Assembly (NCBI GenBank): GCA_009103225.1
Contig: RHPI01002262.1
Location: 224,612 to 288,611, forward strand
Origin: Chlorokybus atmophyticus
Taxonomy: Eukaryota; Streptophyta; Chlorokybophyceae; Chlorokybales; Chlorokybaceae
Direction: 5' to 3'
Length of the DNA stretch: 64,000 nucleotides
Both the position numbers and the translations under genes were made by a program. The first letter of the stretch is position 1, and every line of letters starts with the position of its first letter. Below the pieces are notes generated by a model. The model ran no database searches. It saw nothing but the letters and a program-made list of their open reading frames with translations, and was not told the DNA's origin. Below, piece after piece: positions 49,234 through 60,455 of this stretch.

Positions 49234-49322
49234 TACAATATGTTGCTCCCATGCTTGTAATATGGGAGTAGGTCTTTCTAAGGCCCACGCCCATATCATG
49301 AACATGGGAGCAACATGTTGTA
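49234..49322. repeat. Nested hairpin, 20-bp outer arms (MITE-like or RNA stem)
   Basis: TACAATATGTTGCTCCCATG at 49234-49253 pairs with CATGGGAGCAACATGTTGTA at 49303-49322 with one mismatch. An inner ATATGGG/CCCATAT pair nests inside. No target duplication is evident. Confidence 0.85.
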
Positions 49323-49997
49323 TCATACTACACTGAGTGTAAAATTCACCTTATACTGTCGCTATCGAATAAGGTATGATAATAATAGCGGCCCGACACC
49401 GGGTGTGCACTGGGTAGGCAGCTACGTGTGTGTGGCATTGTGCATGTGAGTGTGACCATCCACATGTGCGAGAAGATGGTCATGATCACACTCGCAGCGT
49501 ACATAACCAACGATGCACAAATCGAGACGTTCTGAGTCGCTTGACGGCATGAGGAGTTTCAAACCTCCTTTTGAAAATGCAAAACTGGTGATGTGTATTA
49601 CCAATTGACTCTTAGTGCGATCAGCCTTCAGTTGAGTTGTTGCTGTACAACACGTTCCGTGCACATACACATGCGTGTCTTGCATTTTGTACACTAATAT
49701 ATTAATGTACACGCTCATGTATACCATGACACATACAGCATCTATGTTACATAATCTTGCATAAGTCTACAACGCAGTTGGTTGCCAGACACCTAACAAC
49801 ACCCGCTAACCATCAGAGTACTGCTGGCACTACCAAGTGGCACAGACACATATTAGACAGCTGTCCTGCATGCATACTACCGCTGTGTGCACAAGTTGTG
49901 CACCGCAGGCGCATGCGTGTTGACAGGCCTCACTCTATGCCCAAAGCAATACTCTATTGGCGGTAGTCATGTGGGTCACCATCCATCCCACATTTGA

Positions 49998-51512
49998 TCA
50001 GCTTGTTGATGCGCCAGCTGTCTGCTGCTGTTGCTGTTGCTGCCGGCGGTTGATTCGTCTTGGCCTCATGCGCAAGCTGAGCATGCGCGTGGGTGGTGGC
50101 AGCTCCGCCAGCTTCATGAAACCTCTTGGAAGCTTGCCCACATGCTTCTGGAAGCCGTCCGCAGCCACCCTCAGCGCAGTGTTCTCGCTGCGAAGCATGG
50201 CGTTCTCCTGCTCAAGTGCGCGCAAGTAAGTGGTCTTGCGAGCGCGGCACTGCCTTGCTGACTGCCTGTCACAGTGGGACAAAGGTAGAGTGAGACAACA
50301 TGGCTGAGGTACCAGGAATGCATACAAGCACATACGCAGACACCATGGCACGTGTGCATGCTTTCGCACCTGAATGCGCCAATGGACGCATGCTTGTGCA
50401 AAGTGCAGCACACGTGCATGTATGCGCACGCGCGTGCGCACTGGCATGCACATGCACGCACATGCGCACATGATGGGGGACATGTGGGCACATGTATGTG
50501 TGTGTGCACACAGGTGCAGCTGTGGGCTGTCCTGCATATGCGTGCACAGACGCACCAGCAAATACCTGCACGCGCAGACACACATAGACGCACGCGCACA
50601 TTGCACACAATGTCACAGTACTGCATGCGTGATCAAGTACCACTAGGGGGTAGTACCTGCGGCGTTCTTTAACTTCATCGCTCATCTTGTCGTCATCAGC
50701 GTGATTGTCAGTGCTGTCACCGTCAGGGCTTTGAGGCACAACGGAAGGAACTCGCTGCCTCTTCGCTTCAGTGGCTTTGTTGTCGACACGGAGCATTGTT
50801 GGCCATGCATACAGCTCCTTGCTTAGCGGTAATGTTGGTGTGGCAGTGGTTGGGTTGGGCGCCACAACTTGTTGAACGTCACTCGCAGTTAGAAGGGTCG
50901 TGGGCGTGATGTCCTCCAAACTGAGAGCGTCCCACCACTGCAGCGACTGGTTCACTGCCAGAAAGAGTGACAACACTTTTAGACACCAGTCATGGTTGCC
51001 ATAACAAAAAGATATCAAGCACAATGTGACACACATGTGCATCAACGTGTGTGCGCGCACTTGGTTTGTTTGCAATTATTGCATAAAACTACATGTGTGA
51101 ATTTGCCTACATGGCCAGCGCACCTGCACGGATAGTGTCTGCCGCGGGCTTCATGTCTTCATTATCTTCGCTTGCAGGTGGCTGTGTAGTGTTTGAGGCG
51201 TAGGCGTCCAGCGCCCAGGAGTCCAGGTTGGATGAGGGTGAAGCCTGGTGATAATAGTCTCCTGAAGACAGGTTTGCTGCAACAAGCGAAGGTTATGTCA
51301 GGTTTCCTACAGGTTGCAGACTGTGCCATGCCATCAGACATACCTTGTCATCATCATACCTCACCTGCAGGGCAAAACACTCCCCTCACCGCCTTCATAA
51401 TATCTGCAAGCCTGGCCTCCAGGGCGTAGCCTGAATTCTTCTGGTCCAACCTAGCAGCTGCTGCTGCTGCTGGTACGGCGGCGGCCCCGGTGGAGGCGGC
51501 GGCGGAAGTCAT
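49998..51512 (-). CDS. bZIP transcription factor with atypical basic region
   Basis: Four exons on the minus strand: 51512-51365, 51276-51124, 50954-50657 and 50265-49998. All phases close, giving 288 residues. The N-terminus is Ala-rich (MTSAAASTGAAAVPAAAAAA), followed by acidic/Ser-rich segments. The DNA-binding region is KERRRQSARQCRARKTTYLRAL, then a zipper with Leu every seven residues (LEQENAM, LRSENTA, LRVAADG). The R-x9-L spacing between basic region and zipper is correct. The near-invariant Asn of the N-x7-R motif is Arg here; the exon 3/4 junction falls two residues after it. The C-terminus is basic and Gln-rich (RRINRRQQQQQQQ). It is expected to dimerise in the nucleus; DNA specificity is uncertain. 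Confidence 0.92.
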
Positions 51513-53586
51513 GGACGATGAGTGGCTGCAGCAGACAGCTGCAGCTTAGCAAGGCTTCAGGGCTTGGGCGCTTGCACTTCGACTGAGGAGGATTTACCCT
51601 GCATGCACAACTACTAGCACGTAGTAAGTTCCAGGCCCCAGTCGCAAGTGTTGGGGCTAATACATTGGCCCCACTATATAGTTATGGGCACAATACACTC
51701 TCAGCCTTCACTGCGCAGAGTCGAGCCCAGTGACAAGACAATGCACGCACAATTGTGCCTAGGCATGAAGCAGAGACTTGCGCCTCTTGGGCAATGCAAA
51801 AGCGCGTGCCGCGGAGTCAAGTGCATTGATGCATGCGGCGGGCCGCGGGTGGATGCATGTGAAAGTGCAGGTACACTTGTGCCCCGCAGGAAACCGCTGC
51901 TTTTAAGAGAATGCCTGAGAGAGTGCCGCCAGCATCTGATTGGTTGGACGCACAACCCGTGGGCCCCTCCTCCTTTTTGCTTGTCGGATTGTGCAGCCGG
52001 ATAGGCACAGGCACAGGGTGTACCAGATAGACCTTGCACTATGATTGAGCTACCTACACCCCTACAGGTCACGGGTAACTCACAGGGCACGGTGCCACCT
52101 GGCGTGTACCGTGACGGTAGTCAATGGGCTTGTGACATGACGGCCGCCTTCCCCGGTCAATAGCTGTGCATGAGCATGCATGATTCATGCACATTAACTG
52201 TGACCATGTGACAATGATTCAGGGTACTGCGATTTAGCACTGGTCATCACTAGTACCTTGTGGGTTACCGACTCGGTACAGGTTCATCAGTCACCTTGCA
52301 TGAATTGTGCTTTACGTAGCGAATAGCGCCAACCCGCCTGTCAGGTCACGATACGTAACTCATGCGATACGGGCTGTATTGCGCCGGCGACCAAAACCCT
52401 CTCCACACGCCAGCAGCATTGTAGTCCTGACACAAGCGGCCTTGCAGACGTCAGCAATGACCGTGTCCTTCCTGGACCATACATCCGTGCAATAAATGCA
52501 TGAATCTTGCAGCACTGCATGAGTATTCAAGAATGTGTACCAGTAACTGCTGACATGCATTGCCATGGTATGCACTTTGCAATGTATCGGTAAGACCGTG
52601 GTGCCCAGAACTTCACGTATGTGTTGGGAAATTGCCTACGTTGTTTTGCTTCGGATGACGGCCACGGCCTGCTTCGCGTATTGCGCACAATGCGCGCGAA
52701 GCTCGTGACATTTTGCAGTTATACCTGTATTTAATGCAATGCAGTGGTCATGTGGCGCGCGAAGCGCGGCTGCACCGCGACGTGCATTTAGCAGTTCGAT
52801 AGATTGCTACTGCGCTTTATTATACATTACGTCAAAGTGCGTTTTGGAAGCAACATTAATGGGTAAGTTCTGGTCACTACGGTATAACATGTCCATCACA
52901 GTGGTGTGCAATGTATTGCAAGATTGGTCGTATGACCAGAACTTGTTCAGCCGCATCAGCAAGTAGAGGATGCACCTGGGCCGCGGCGGCTTGCGACAGC
53001 CCCATTGCACACACTTCCCGCAAGCGAAGCGACACAATTCCTGTCAGCATTAGACGGCCTGTCACAGAAAACCTGTGGATGGGAACCGGTCTAGCTAGGC
53101 CTACAGGTGTTGGTGCCTAACGCCTGAGGAGCACCTCGCAGGTGGCGCGGGGGAAATGTCAAGGCGTGCGAGGGGGAATTTTGGTCACGAACAAAGTATG
53201 ACCTCTCGTTCCAAGGAACATGTTGTCTATATTTGTCCCCTACAAGCAGAGAGGCGCTTTCATCAATATATCACTCATAGCGAATGTGCTTACATGGCTC
53301 GAGGTTGCGTCATGAACAACATGCACTTTGTACCGTATGTTGCTGTAATGTGTAGTATACGTATAATGTAGCACAATATTGCATAAAATTCCGCCCCCGC
53401 TCTGCTCCTGCATATGCTTGCTGCTACTGTTGCTGTGCTACCCTCACCGTCATATAAGCTCTTGATCATGCCCTTTCCCATGTGTGCTTAATTCAGTTGT
53501 TGAGCTCACCTTAACTTGGTTACTTGCCCGCCACTTTTGCATTGCATGTAGCCACATGCATTTAATACCTATCATAGCTTCTTGCC
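51513..53586. other. Intergenic region upstream of the bZIP gene
   Basis: Begins with the probable 5' UTR/promoter of the bZIP gene (CTGCAGCTTAGCAAGGCTTC around 51540). The rest shows no gene; short frames are scattered and unsupported. Confidence 0.55.
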
Positions 53587-53690
53587 TGTTACAATAAGGG
53601 TCCGGCCATCTAAGCCATAAAAGACCATGGTGGGATGTATGGCTATTTCTATTTTTATGAAATACGCCCAGCTCCCTGGCTGCTGTAACA
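53587..53690 (-). repeat. TRIM 3' LTR (104 bp)
   Basis: TGTTAC...GTAACA ends. It is 13 bp longer than its partner and carries several substitutions, so the insertion is not recent. Confidence 0.84.
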
Positions 53691-54026
53691 CACCTCCCCC
53701 ATTACAATGTAGCACGTCCTCGGCTACTTCTTATAGGGTTCATTTCCTTAGCCCTCCGCCCGCGGGTGACCGAGCCATCGCAACCACGCATAGTCGTGTC
53801 TTTCCGGTCGTTCTAGTTCGCGTTCTAGCGAATATTTGGATCATTGAATCTCGTCTTTGCGACCATTCTAGATCGCGTTCTTTGCCGTCCCCTCTTGTTC
53901 CTTCCCTGCGACTTTCCCAAGGTCGCGGTGATCTTTTCTTAGTTCTTTACCTATCGAAAAATCGCCGCTATATTCCCCTTGAGAGTCGAGCCCGCGACCT
54001 TTGGGTTGTCAGCCCCGATGCCAAAT

Positions 54027-54117
54027 GTTACCATAAGGGCCAAGCCATCAAAGCCATAAAAGACCAGGATACAGTGTATGGCTATTTTGATTTTATGTAC
54101 GCTGGCTACCGTAACAT
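54027..54117 (-). repeat. TRIM 5' LTR (91 bp)
   Basis: TGTTAC...GTAACA ends. The primer-binding-site-like TGGCATCGGGGC lies two bases inside on the minus strand. Confidence 0.84.
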
Positions 54118-54122
54118 TGCCC

Positions 54123-56475
54123 CGTTGGTTATATATTTATGGTTGCTGTTGTGTGCTGTCTGGGTGCTTTGGGCCTGTGATTGTGCGTGCGCGCATACTT
54201 GCATCCGCCCTATTGAAATGCCTATATAACCCTCACATTATAATTAATAACTTATTTATTTTAAATATATATCGCGTTTAATGCATTATAACGCAACTTG
54301 AATATTCAATACTTGTTGAAAAAAAGAATAATGTTAACGTTTCCAACTGCGGGGTCTCTTGATGTTGCCGCGAAGATATATTAGGTGTGGAAAAATCTGT
54401 TCTAAAATTATGGTCTCTGACAAGGCGAGATGTTTACTTAATGCCGCGAAAAATTTGTAAATGGTAAGTATCTGTTCAAAAAACATTGTCTCTTAAAAGG
54501 CGAGGTTTTTACTTAGAGGGTACACTGTAATATAAAACATCATCATGAATTTCAAGATGGGGCCAAGCCATTACACTATTTTGAATACCATGAGTGACAT
54601 ATGTTGTTCGCAGCTAGGCTTTGAGGTTAATTGCTCTGAGAGGAAACATGCCAACTTTAATGTTGAGCTGTTCAGTTGGGCTAGTGTGGACAACTTGTCC
54701 AAAGTAGCCCGTGCATGTTGAGTCAACATGCGCAAGTAGCAACTCTGTGACATTGCTATGTAGCAATATTGCAATGTAAGTCTAACCATCAAATGTCAGT
54801 AGCTTGAATCATGCTACTGAATATATGGTGTTATATATATTTAACACCATTATATGCGTATAAGAGAATATTGCGGTGCCAATTATTCGCACAACACAAT
54901 GATTGCGTGGTGCAAATGTTGCCCTTCATCGCGACTTTGCTCAGGGTATAGTTTTGTCGGCGATGATAAACAGCTCATGTAACATCCGTGCCTTAACCAA
55001 TAGGCTATAGCAGCTAAAGTCGCTGCCATGCATGTCCCACAATTGGCCAATTCACCAATTATCAATTTATGTAGGTAAGTAGGTAGCACAACCAATGATT
55101 TAAGTACATGTATTCAAGATTTAAATGGGTCCGCTTGATTCATCTCACGTGAACATCATAGTTACACATACTCTTTTTTTGTGATTTTCATGGTAACCGA
55201 GCCACATACTCTGCATCACCCATGATATTACAACATTTAAATGCTCTTATCTTTATATGCAAGATGTTCATACATTCAAGAATAAGGTTTCTAGTATAAC
55301 CACTTCAGTTGTAAGCTTTTCCATGCATCCTTAAACAGCCAGGTCCTTAATTAGTTATGTCACGCATTCATTTCAAAGCATAAACACAAACACATGCATT
55401 CACAAAGCACTTATATAACATCGAGATACAAACTAGGTGTTAAACTCTTGTCTTTCGCTAATTACACTTATGGTACATGACTAGCATAGTAGCTATACCG
55501 TAACAATGCTCTATAATAATGCGTGGACACTATGAAATGGCAGCTTGAAGTTTCTTATTTTGGCTTGTTGAACATGCCGCACGAAGTCACTTTACCGCAG
55601 TGGTATCAGGTAAGCAGTAGGACTTGCATACTTGATAAAACCGTTGCTGCCTATTGACCCAATTAACTTGTAACATTCATGTAACATATAAATAGCACAA
55701 CGTTGCTCAGCGATTAACTTTCACATGAGAATGCTCTTGTTAACTTTTATATGTTGTCTCATATAAGGTGCTGAAATGGATGGATGCAAGTAAGGCACGA
55801 ACATGCGTTCGCAAAGATTACTACTGTATGTACACTAAAAATCATTGCCACCTGCAATGGGTGTTACATAAAATGGCTTGTGTAGTATAGCAGCAGCTAA
55901 CGTTGCAATCCTCCGCAAGGTGCTAATCTGGCTTGCATTCCAAAGTTTTAGGCTTTGTATAGATTGCCACCGTGACGCTTGCGGTTACAACAAGCAGCGA
56001 GACGATGACAATGAAGAGTGCTATGTGTGGGTGGTGCACACTTTTGAAAACAATGTAGGAGCTAGATGTTGTGACGGAGCCTCAATGACGAAGTAATCTT
56101 TCTCTTCTCCTGTGGCTAATGTAACTTGCTGCCTGCACAGTCGCGCAGATGTACAAAGATAACAGCCAAATCAGCGCCAATCTGGTGCGTGCGGACATAC
56201 ATTAGGTTAGTATCACATGTGATGAGTGCTATGCAGTTCCAAACGTTATAGTCACCCAAGGTCTTCTAGCTTGTAAGGCTGTGCTAGTGAACACTTGGTG
56301 TAGCATCATATGATTGCAGTGGGACGCATGCAAACAGCAAGCCCAAGAGGCAGCGATGATAGAGGCTTCCTACCAGTGATTCCATAATACATTTGTCATG
56401 ACTGACTACATATGTACATGTGCACGAGTTGTGTCACAGCGCAAACAACTGCTAACAGCACTGACATCTTCGGGA
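54123..56475. other. Gene-poor AT-rich spacer
   Basis: No supported gene. A 72-codon frame at 55878 and a few others have no motif or splice context. Short AT-rich inverted words occur near 54820-54850. Confidence 0.55.
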
Positions 56476-58925
56476 TCAACCTGGCACCGGGTCCTCGAGA
56501 GTCGCATTTGTGAGATCATTGATGCGCGGGAAAGCCACCTTCTCATCTAGGAGGTTCTGAGACCAGATCAGCATCTTCAGCAGCATTGGTAGCCTCGGGT
56601 CTGTGTGGCACACAATGACAGGTGTAAGACAGGAACATACACATAACTTACAGCAGAGCTGTACATGCGCGTGTTGACAGACATTTGCATACGCATGCAT
56701 GTGTATGCACGCACAGATGCAAACAGGTACAAGTAATGTAGGTTTCTGACCTAAGCCTTGCTACAGAGTACCAGAACAAGGGTTTGGGAACACTTACGCG
56801 TGCGGATAACCAAACCAACAAACACGCATTCTCAATCCAACTGATGGACAGAGTGCTAAGCATATCTGTGAAGCAAGTACACACGCTACTGAGTGGATCA
56901 ATGCACAGAATAATTCACTCAGGCAGAGAGAAACAAGGAACGGAGGTGTATACGAGCGCGATGAGTGATTGCACCACATGTTTGTGCCTGCTGGCCAAAC
57001 ACCAAGCACAACAGGAAGCTTGTGTGGTCACACCCATGTCTCATACGCGCACACACCGACACACCTTTCTCCTGGCACTGTGATGTAAGTATGGCGGCAT
57101 TGAGCTCGCTGGCAGTTCTCTGCCTCTGCGACAGGTCCAGCAGATCGCCCACGGGGCAGGCGGACGCGTCCTCAAACGCAAGCAGCGCGACGGTACGCTC
57201 CAACTCATCCAGAAACGCGTGCTGAGCACAAACACCAACACGCGTTAGCAGAGGACGTTGCGCGAAGGAAACAAAACAACAAAGCAGCATCATGTCCTGA
57301 GCACAGCGCGGCTCGTGTGAAGTATACAAATTGTGGTTGGTAAACAGATCACAATCGCACAGACGCAAGCAAGCATGCATATACACACGTGTGTCTGCGT
57401 GTGCACACGCATGCACACTCGCGAGCGCAATTTATGTTATGTTGGTCAGTACTGATAGCATGTGCAATGGCTGTTGTTAAAAAAAGGAAGGAAAAACGAG
57501 CGGAATGTCAGGCATGTGCCGTGCAACACTGTATGTTTGATGGACAGCGTGTGCATGGGTGGCACATAACGTACATTCTCTTCTCCTCGTGGTGCGAGCT
57601 CCTCCTGCGCAAACTCCAGTGCCTCCTCAATCTTCCCGCCCCGTATCAACTCAATGAGCTTCTGCTGCTGCAGGTGGAAGAACAGCTGCGGGTTCGTGTC
57701 CAGTATCTGTGAGCAAAAGCAAATCAGATGAGGCCACACTTTCTTAATTGAAGTATTGTTATGCAATGAGTCAGCAGGTAGGCTGTGAGACTGCCACACA
57801 AGCTTCAAGCTTTGCAGGCTACAACAGTTGCTGTTCGTGGTGTGCAGAACTTTGATAGTATTGCTGATGACTAATGAAGACTGTGCTGTGGGATGACCAC
57901 ACCATGCGTCTAGTGTGAACATAGCGTTTCAAGGTGCAATGCACAGAAAGCATATCCGCAACAGATTGTCCAAAACTCAATGCCGTACACAGTAACTTGT
58001 GGCGTACACGCAAACACACTTTCCAGTATCATTGCCAACACTTGCATCTATGCGGTACGAGTTCAAATTTATCTTGCTCCTGAGTTGCTTCATAACTGCT
58101 TGCAGTTAGGGATGCTATAAGCAGGAAGCAGGTTACTTGCTTCGTCTTACAGAAGTCCTAACTGTCGCCTACGCTTGAGAAGTATTGCGTACCAAACAGT
58201 GACTAGTCCAGTTGTCTTTGCGCTGTGCAACCTCACAGTGCATGCCCAGTGCATTTACACGCTGTATGCATGCGGATACTGCTTGCTTCAATTGAAACAC
58301 ACGCTTATGCACATCTGCCAGCGCCTGGCTTTTTGAAGCTGCACAGATGTCTATGAGCACAGTGTGTGTACTTGTACTTGTTTTCAGAATTGCAAGAGTC
58401 CATGTCTCTGTGTACACGCGCATGTGTGTGTGAGTGCACGCGCATGTGCATGTGTTTTTCCAATAATATATATGTGTGTGTGTCTACACACGTGTACACA
58501 TGTAAAAGTACATGCTCGCTGTTCACCTCAGGGTTGAGATCGTTGACTCTCTCTATGGCGTCCTCAACGTCTCCGTGCTGCACGGCTTTGCGCACAGCCA
58601 TGCGGTCATGTATGCCAGCGAGGTCGGCTCCCGGGGCCGTCCCGCTCTCTGCCTGGAACTCCCTCGCGGCGTCCACGTAGCCCTCCGTCACCAGGTAGTT
58701 CATCACAAGCCTGTTCATGTCCTCCTTCCTAACAGCCACCGCCGCCGCACGCCTCTCCCACTCGTCCCTGCCAACCACCCTCTGCTTGGCATTGCCGCCC
58801 CCGCCTGCTGCTCCGCCGCCTCCTCCTCCTCCTGCTCCTCCTCCTGCCCCTCCTCCGACTCCAGCTCCTCCGCCTCCACCACCGCCAATGACACCGCCGC
58901 CTCCCACCGCCAGCACCGCCGCCAT
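56476..58925 (-). CDS. GID8: GID8/TWA1-type LisH-CTLH subunit of the CTLH/GID ubiquitin ligase
   Basis: Four exons on the minus strand: 58925-58527, 57706-57575, 57221-57065 and 56600-56476. All phases close, giving 270 residues. GID8 is a scaffold subunit of the CTLH/GID E3 ubiquitin ligase, in cytosol and nucleus. Domains in order are a Gly-rich extension (residues 1-45), [35 protein letters not shown] (LisH), [27 protein letters not shown] followed by [24 protein letters not shown] (CTLH), then [16 protein letters not shown] and [11 protein letters not shown] (CRA). It ends [17 protein letters not shown] as in plant orthologues. The Gly tract is unusual: known GID8 proteins have only a few residues before the LisH region. 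Confidence 0.97.
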
Positions 58926-59508
58926 CCTCAACAACAACCCCAACTACGACCTCAGCTATGCCCACAGCGACACAGCAGCCCTTCTCTGCGCCGTCGGCGG
59001 CGGCGGTGTGGTTGACATTGTCGTCGGCGGTGTCGTCGGCATCGTTGGTGGTGACCTTGGGCATCAGCTGCAGCTTCGGCATTGAGCTTGGAGCTTGGAA
59101 GCTAGGCTTGCAGCTTGCCGCGTCAAGCTTGCAGCTTGAAGCAGTACTCAAAGCACAAGCTTCAAGCTTCCTATTTGAAACTTTAGCTTATGCTCTGCAC
59201 AGTGTAACTTAGAAAAATAGCTTGACTTCCATCAATCAGCCTACAGCTTGGCTTATTGTCAATATCACAACACAGCAGAGTAGTCTCAGGCTTCGGCAGC
59301 TTAAGCAGCAGCTTGAGACAAGCGTGATTGCCTTTGGCAGGTGCGGCTGCAGGCAGTGTGTGTTTTGTGTGTTCTTTTGTCGCTTGTATGTTGCATTGCG
59401 GCTTGCATTATGTGTGCATACTTTGTGGCAAGGGGTAGACTGCAAAGCAAGTACACACGCAGAGCTGAAGTTGTTTGTGAGGGAGGGAGCGCCTTGCAAG
59501 CAGCAGCC
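58926..59508. promoter_or_regulatory. Shared upstream region of two divergent genes with AAGCTTG motif cluster
   Basis: This 583-bp stretch separates the divergent starts of GID8 (minus) and the coiled-coil gene (plus). Between 59085 and 59310 the words AGCTTG, CAAGCTT or GCAGCTT occur more than a dozen times on alternating strands. It is a plausible bidirectional promoter or 5' UTR. No coding exon was found. Confidence 0.5.
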
Positions 59509-60455
59509 ATGGCAAGGGAGGAAGACAGCCTGGCAGCCTTCGAACAGCGTGCTGCAGCTGCTGAGGTGTGGGTGTATGTCCATGTGGTGTGGGTGTGCAA
59601 TCGCTTGCCTTTGTGCATGTGTGCATGCGCGCGTGTGTGCATACTTGTGCGTGCATGTACTTGTACATGCGTGTTGATTCCTATGTTTGCTTGTTTGCTG
59701 AAAGTGTTCAACACAGAGCATGTTTGTGAAAATGCCTGCCCAAGCATGCATGTGAACATCTGTTCCTGAGGCACATATATGCAAGGAGCTTACTTCGTCC
59801 AGATGCATGTACCAAAACACAATTGCTGTTGTTGTGCGCAGGAGCGCATCGCAACATTAGAACAGCAGATGGCAATGACCGGTAAGCTTCCACATCAATC
59901 AGCATCATTGATAGCTTCATACTTGTTTTTGAAAACACATCATGCCATCTGCACACGCTGCCTGACCTACAAGAGGCTCCCTTGTTGGCATAACGTAACA
60001 TAACCCCTACTCACTTGCATTGTCTGTGGTGTTCAACTGGGATCATAACATCATACGTGGGTTGGTTATGCAGCAGCGCCAGGTGCTGCCTCAGTAAGCT
60101 CGGATGCGCTTAAAGCCAAGGTTCTAGCCATGTTGAAGGACGTTCAGCAAAACCTTGCACAAGCCTTGAGTGAGCAGACTGATCTGAAGTCAAGGCACGC
60201 ACAGGTGAATATGTGTTGTTTGCTTAATCACAACTTAGTAAATTGTTGTCATGCCTGGTGATGCTGACTCAGTGTTGGTTGGGCAATGTGTTGTGTGAGC
60301 CAGCGGCCCGTCTCATGTTGAGCTTGTGCAATCAGGTTGTCCAAGAGAGGGACCGCTTGGCCGTGGAGAATGCCAAACTTAAGTATCAAAACCTGCACCT
60401 GACCAGGGCTGTGAAAGCGGCTGATCAGACCAATGAGACGCTCAAGCAGAAATGA
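59509..60455 (+). CDS. Small coiled-coil protein, function unknown
   Basis: Four exons: 59509-59565, 59842-59881, 60074-60204 and 60336-60455. Phases close, giving 115 residues. The protein is almost all helix: EEDSLAAFEQRAAAAEERIATLEQQMAM, a short Ala/Ser/Gly hinge, LKAKVLAMLKDVQQNLAQALSEQTDLKSRHAQ, and QERDRLAVENAKLKYQNLHLTRAVKAADQTNETLKQK. Heptad spacing is clear in the last two parts. There is no membrane segment or targeting signal. It is probably an oligomerising adaptor. Similarity to a named family was not recognised. The first in-frame ATG was taken as the start, since an in-frame stop lies shortly upstream. Confidence 0.83.

Larger units (their letters stand above)
42868..49997. other. 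7-kb gene desert
   Basis: No gene is supported. Alternating TG/CA/CG runs occur near 43500-43700. AT-rich sequence dominates from 43900. Between 47786 and 49421 no open frame above 60 codons exists on either strand. It contains a diverged 450-bp tandem duplication, a poly-C/poly-G low-complexity patch with one N at 47214, and three strong palindromes at 48950-49322. The end near the bZIP gene has short frames only. Confidence 0.6.
53587..54117 (-). mobile_element. Complete TRIM (miniature LTR retrotransposon) with 5-bp target duplication
   Basis: Direct terminal repeats 53587-53690 and 54027-54117 both begin TGTTAC and end GTAACA and share AAGCCATAAAAGACCA. Read on the minus strand, the 5' repeat (54117-54027) is followed by TTTGGCATCGGGGCTGAC, a tRNA-type primer binding site starting TGG. 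The 3' repeat is preceded by AATGGGGGAGGTG, a polypurine tract. TTGCC flanks both sides (53582-53586 and 54118-54122). The interior is about 336 bases and encodes nothing, so the element needs proteins in trans. Confidence 0.86.

Noticed and set aside
50171-50672. Several 100-150-codon frames on both strands rich in Cys/His/Ala
   Set aside because: They cover the bZIP intron, whose alternating purine-pyrimidine repeats keep all frames open.
53627-54229. 200-codon plus-strand frame
   Set aside because: It spans the TRIM element; terminal repeats, PBS and target duplication explain the sequence better than a gene.
59236-59820. 194- and 157-codon antisense frames
   Set aside because: They overlap the first exon and intron of the coiled-coil gene in repeat-like CA/TG sequence and have no motif.
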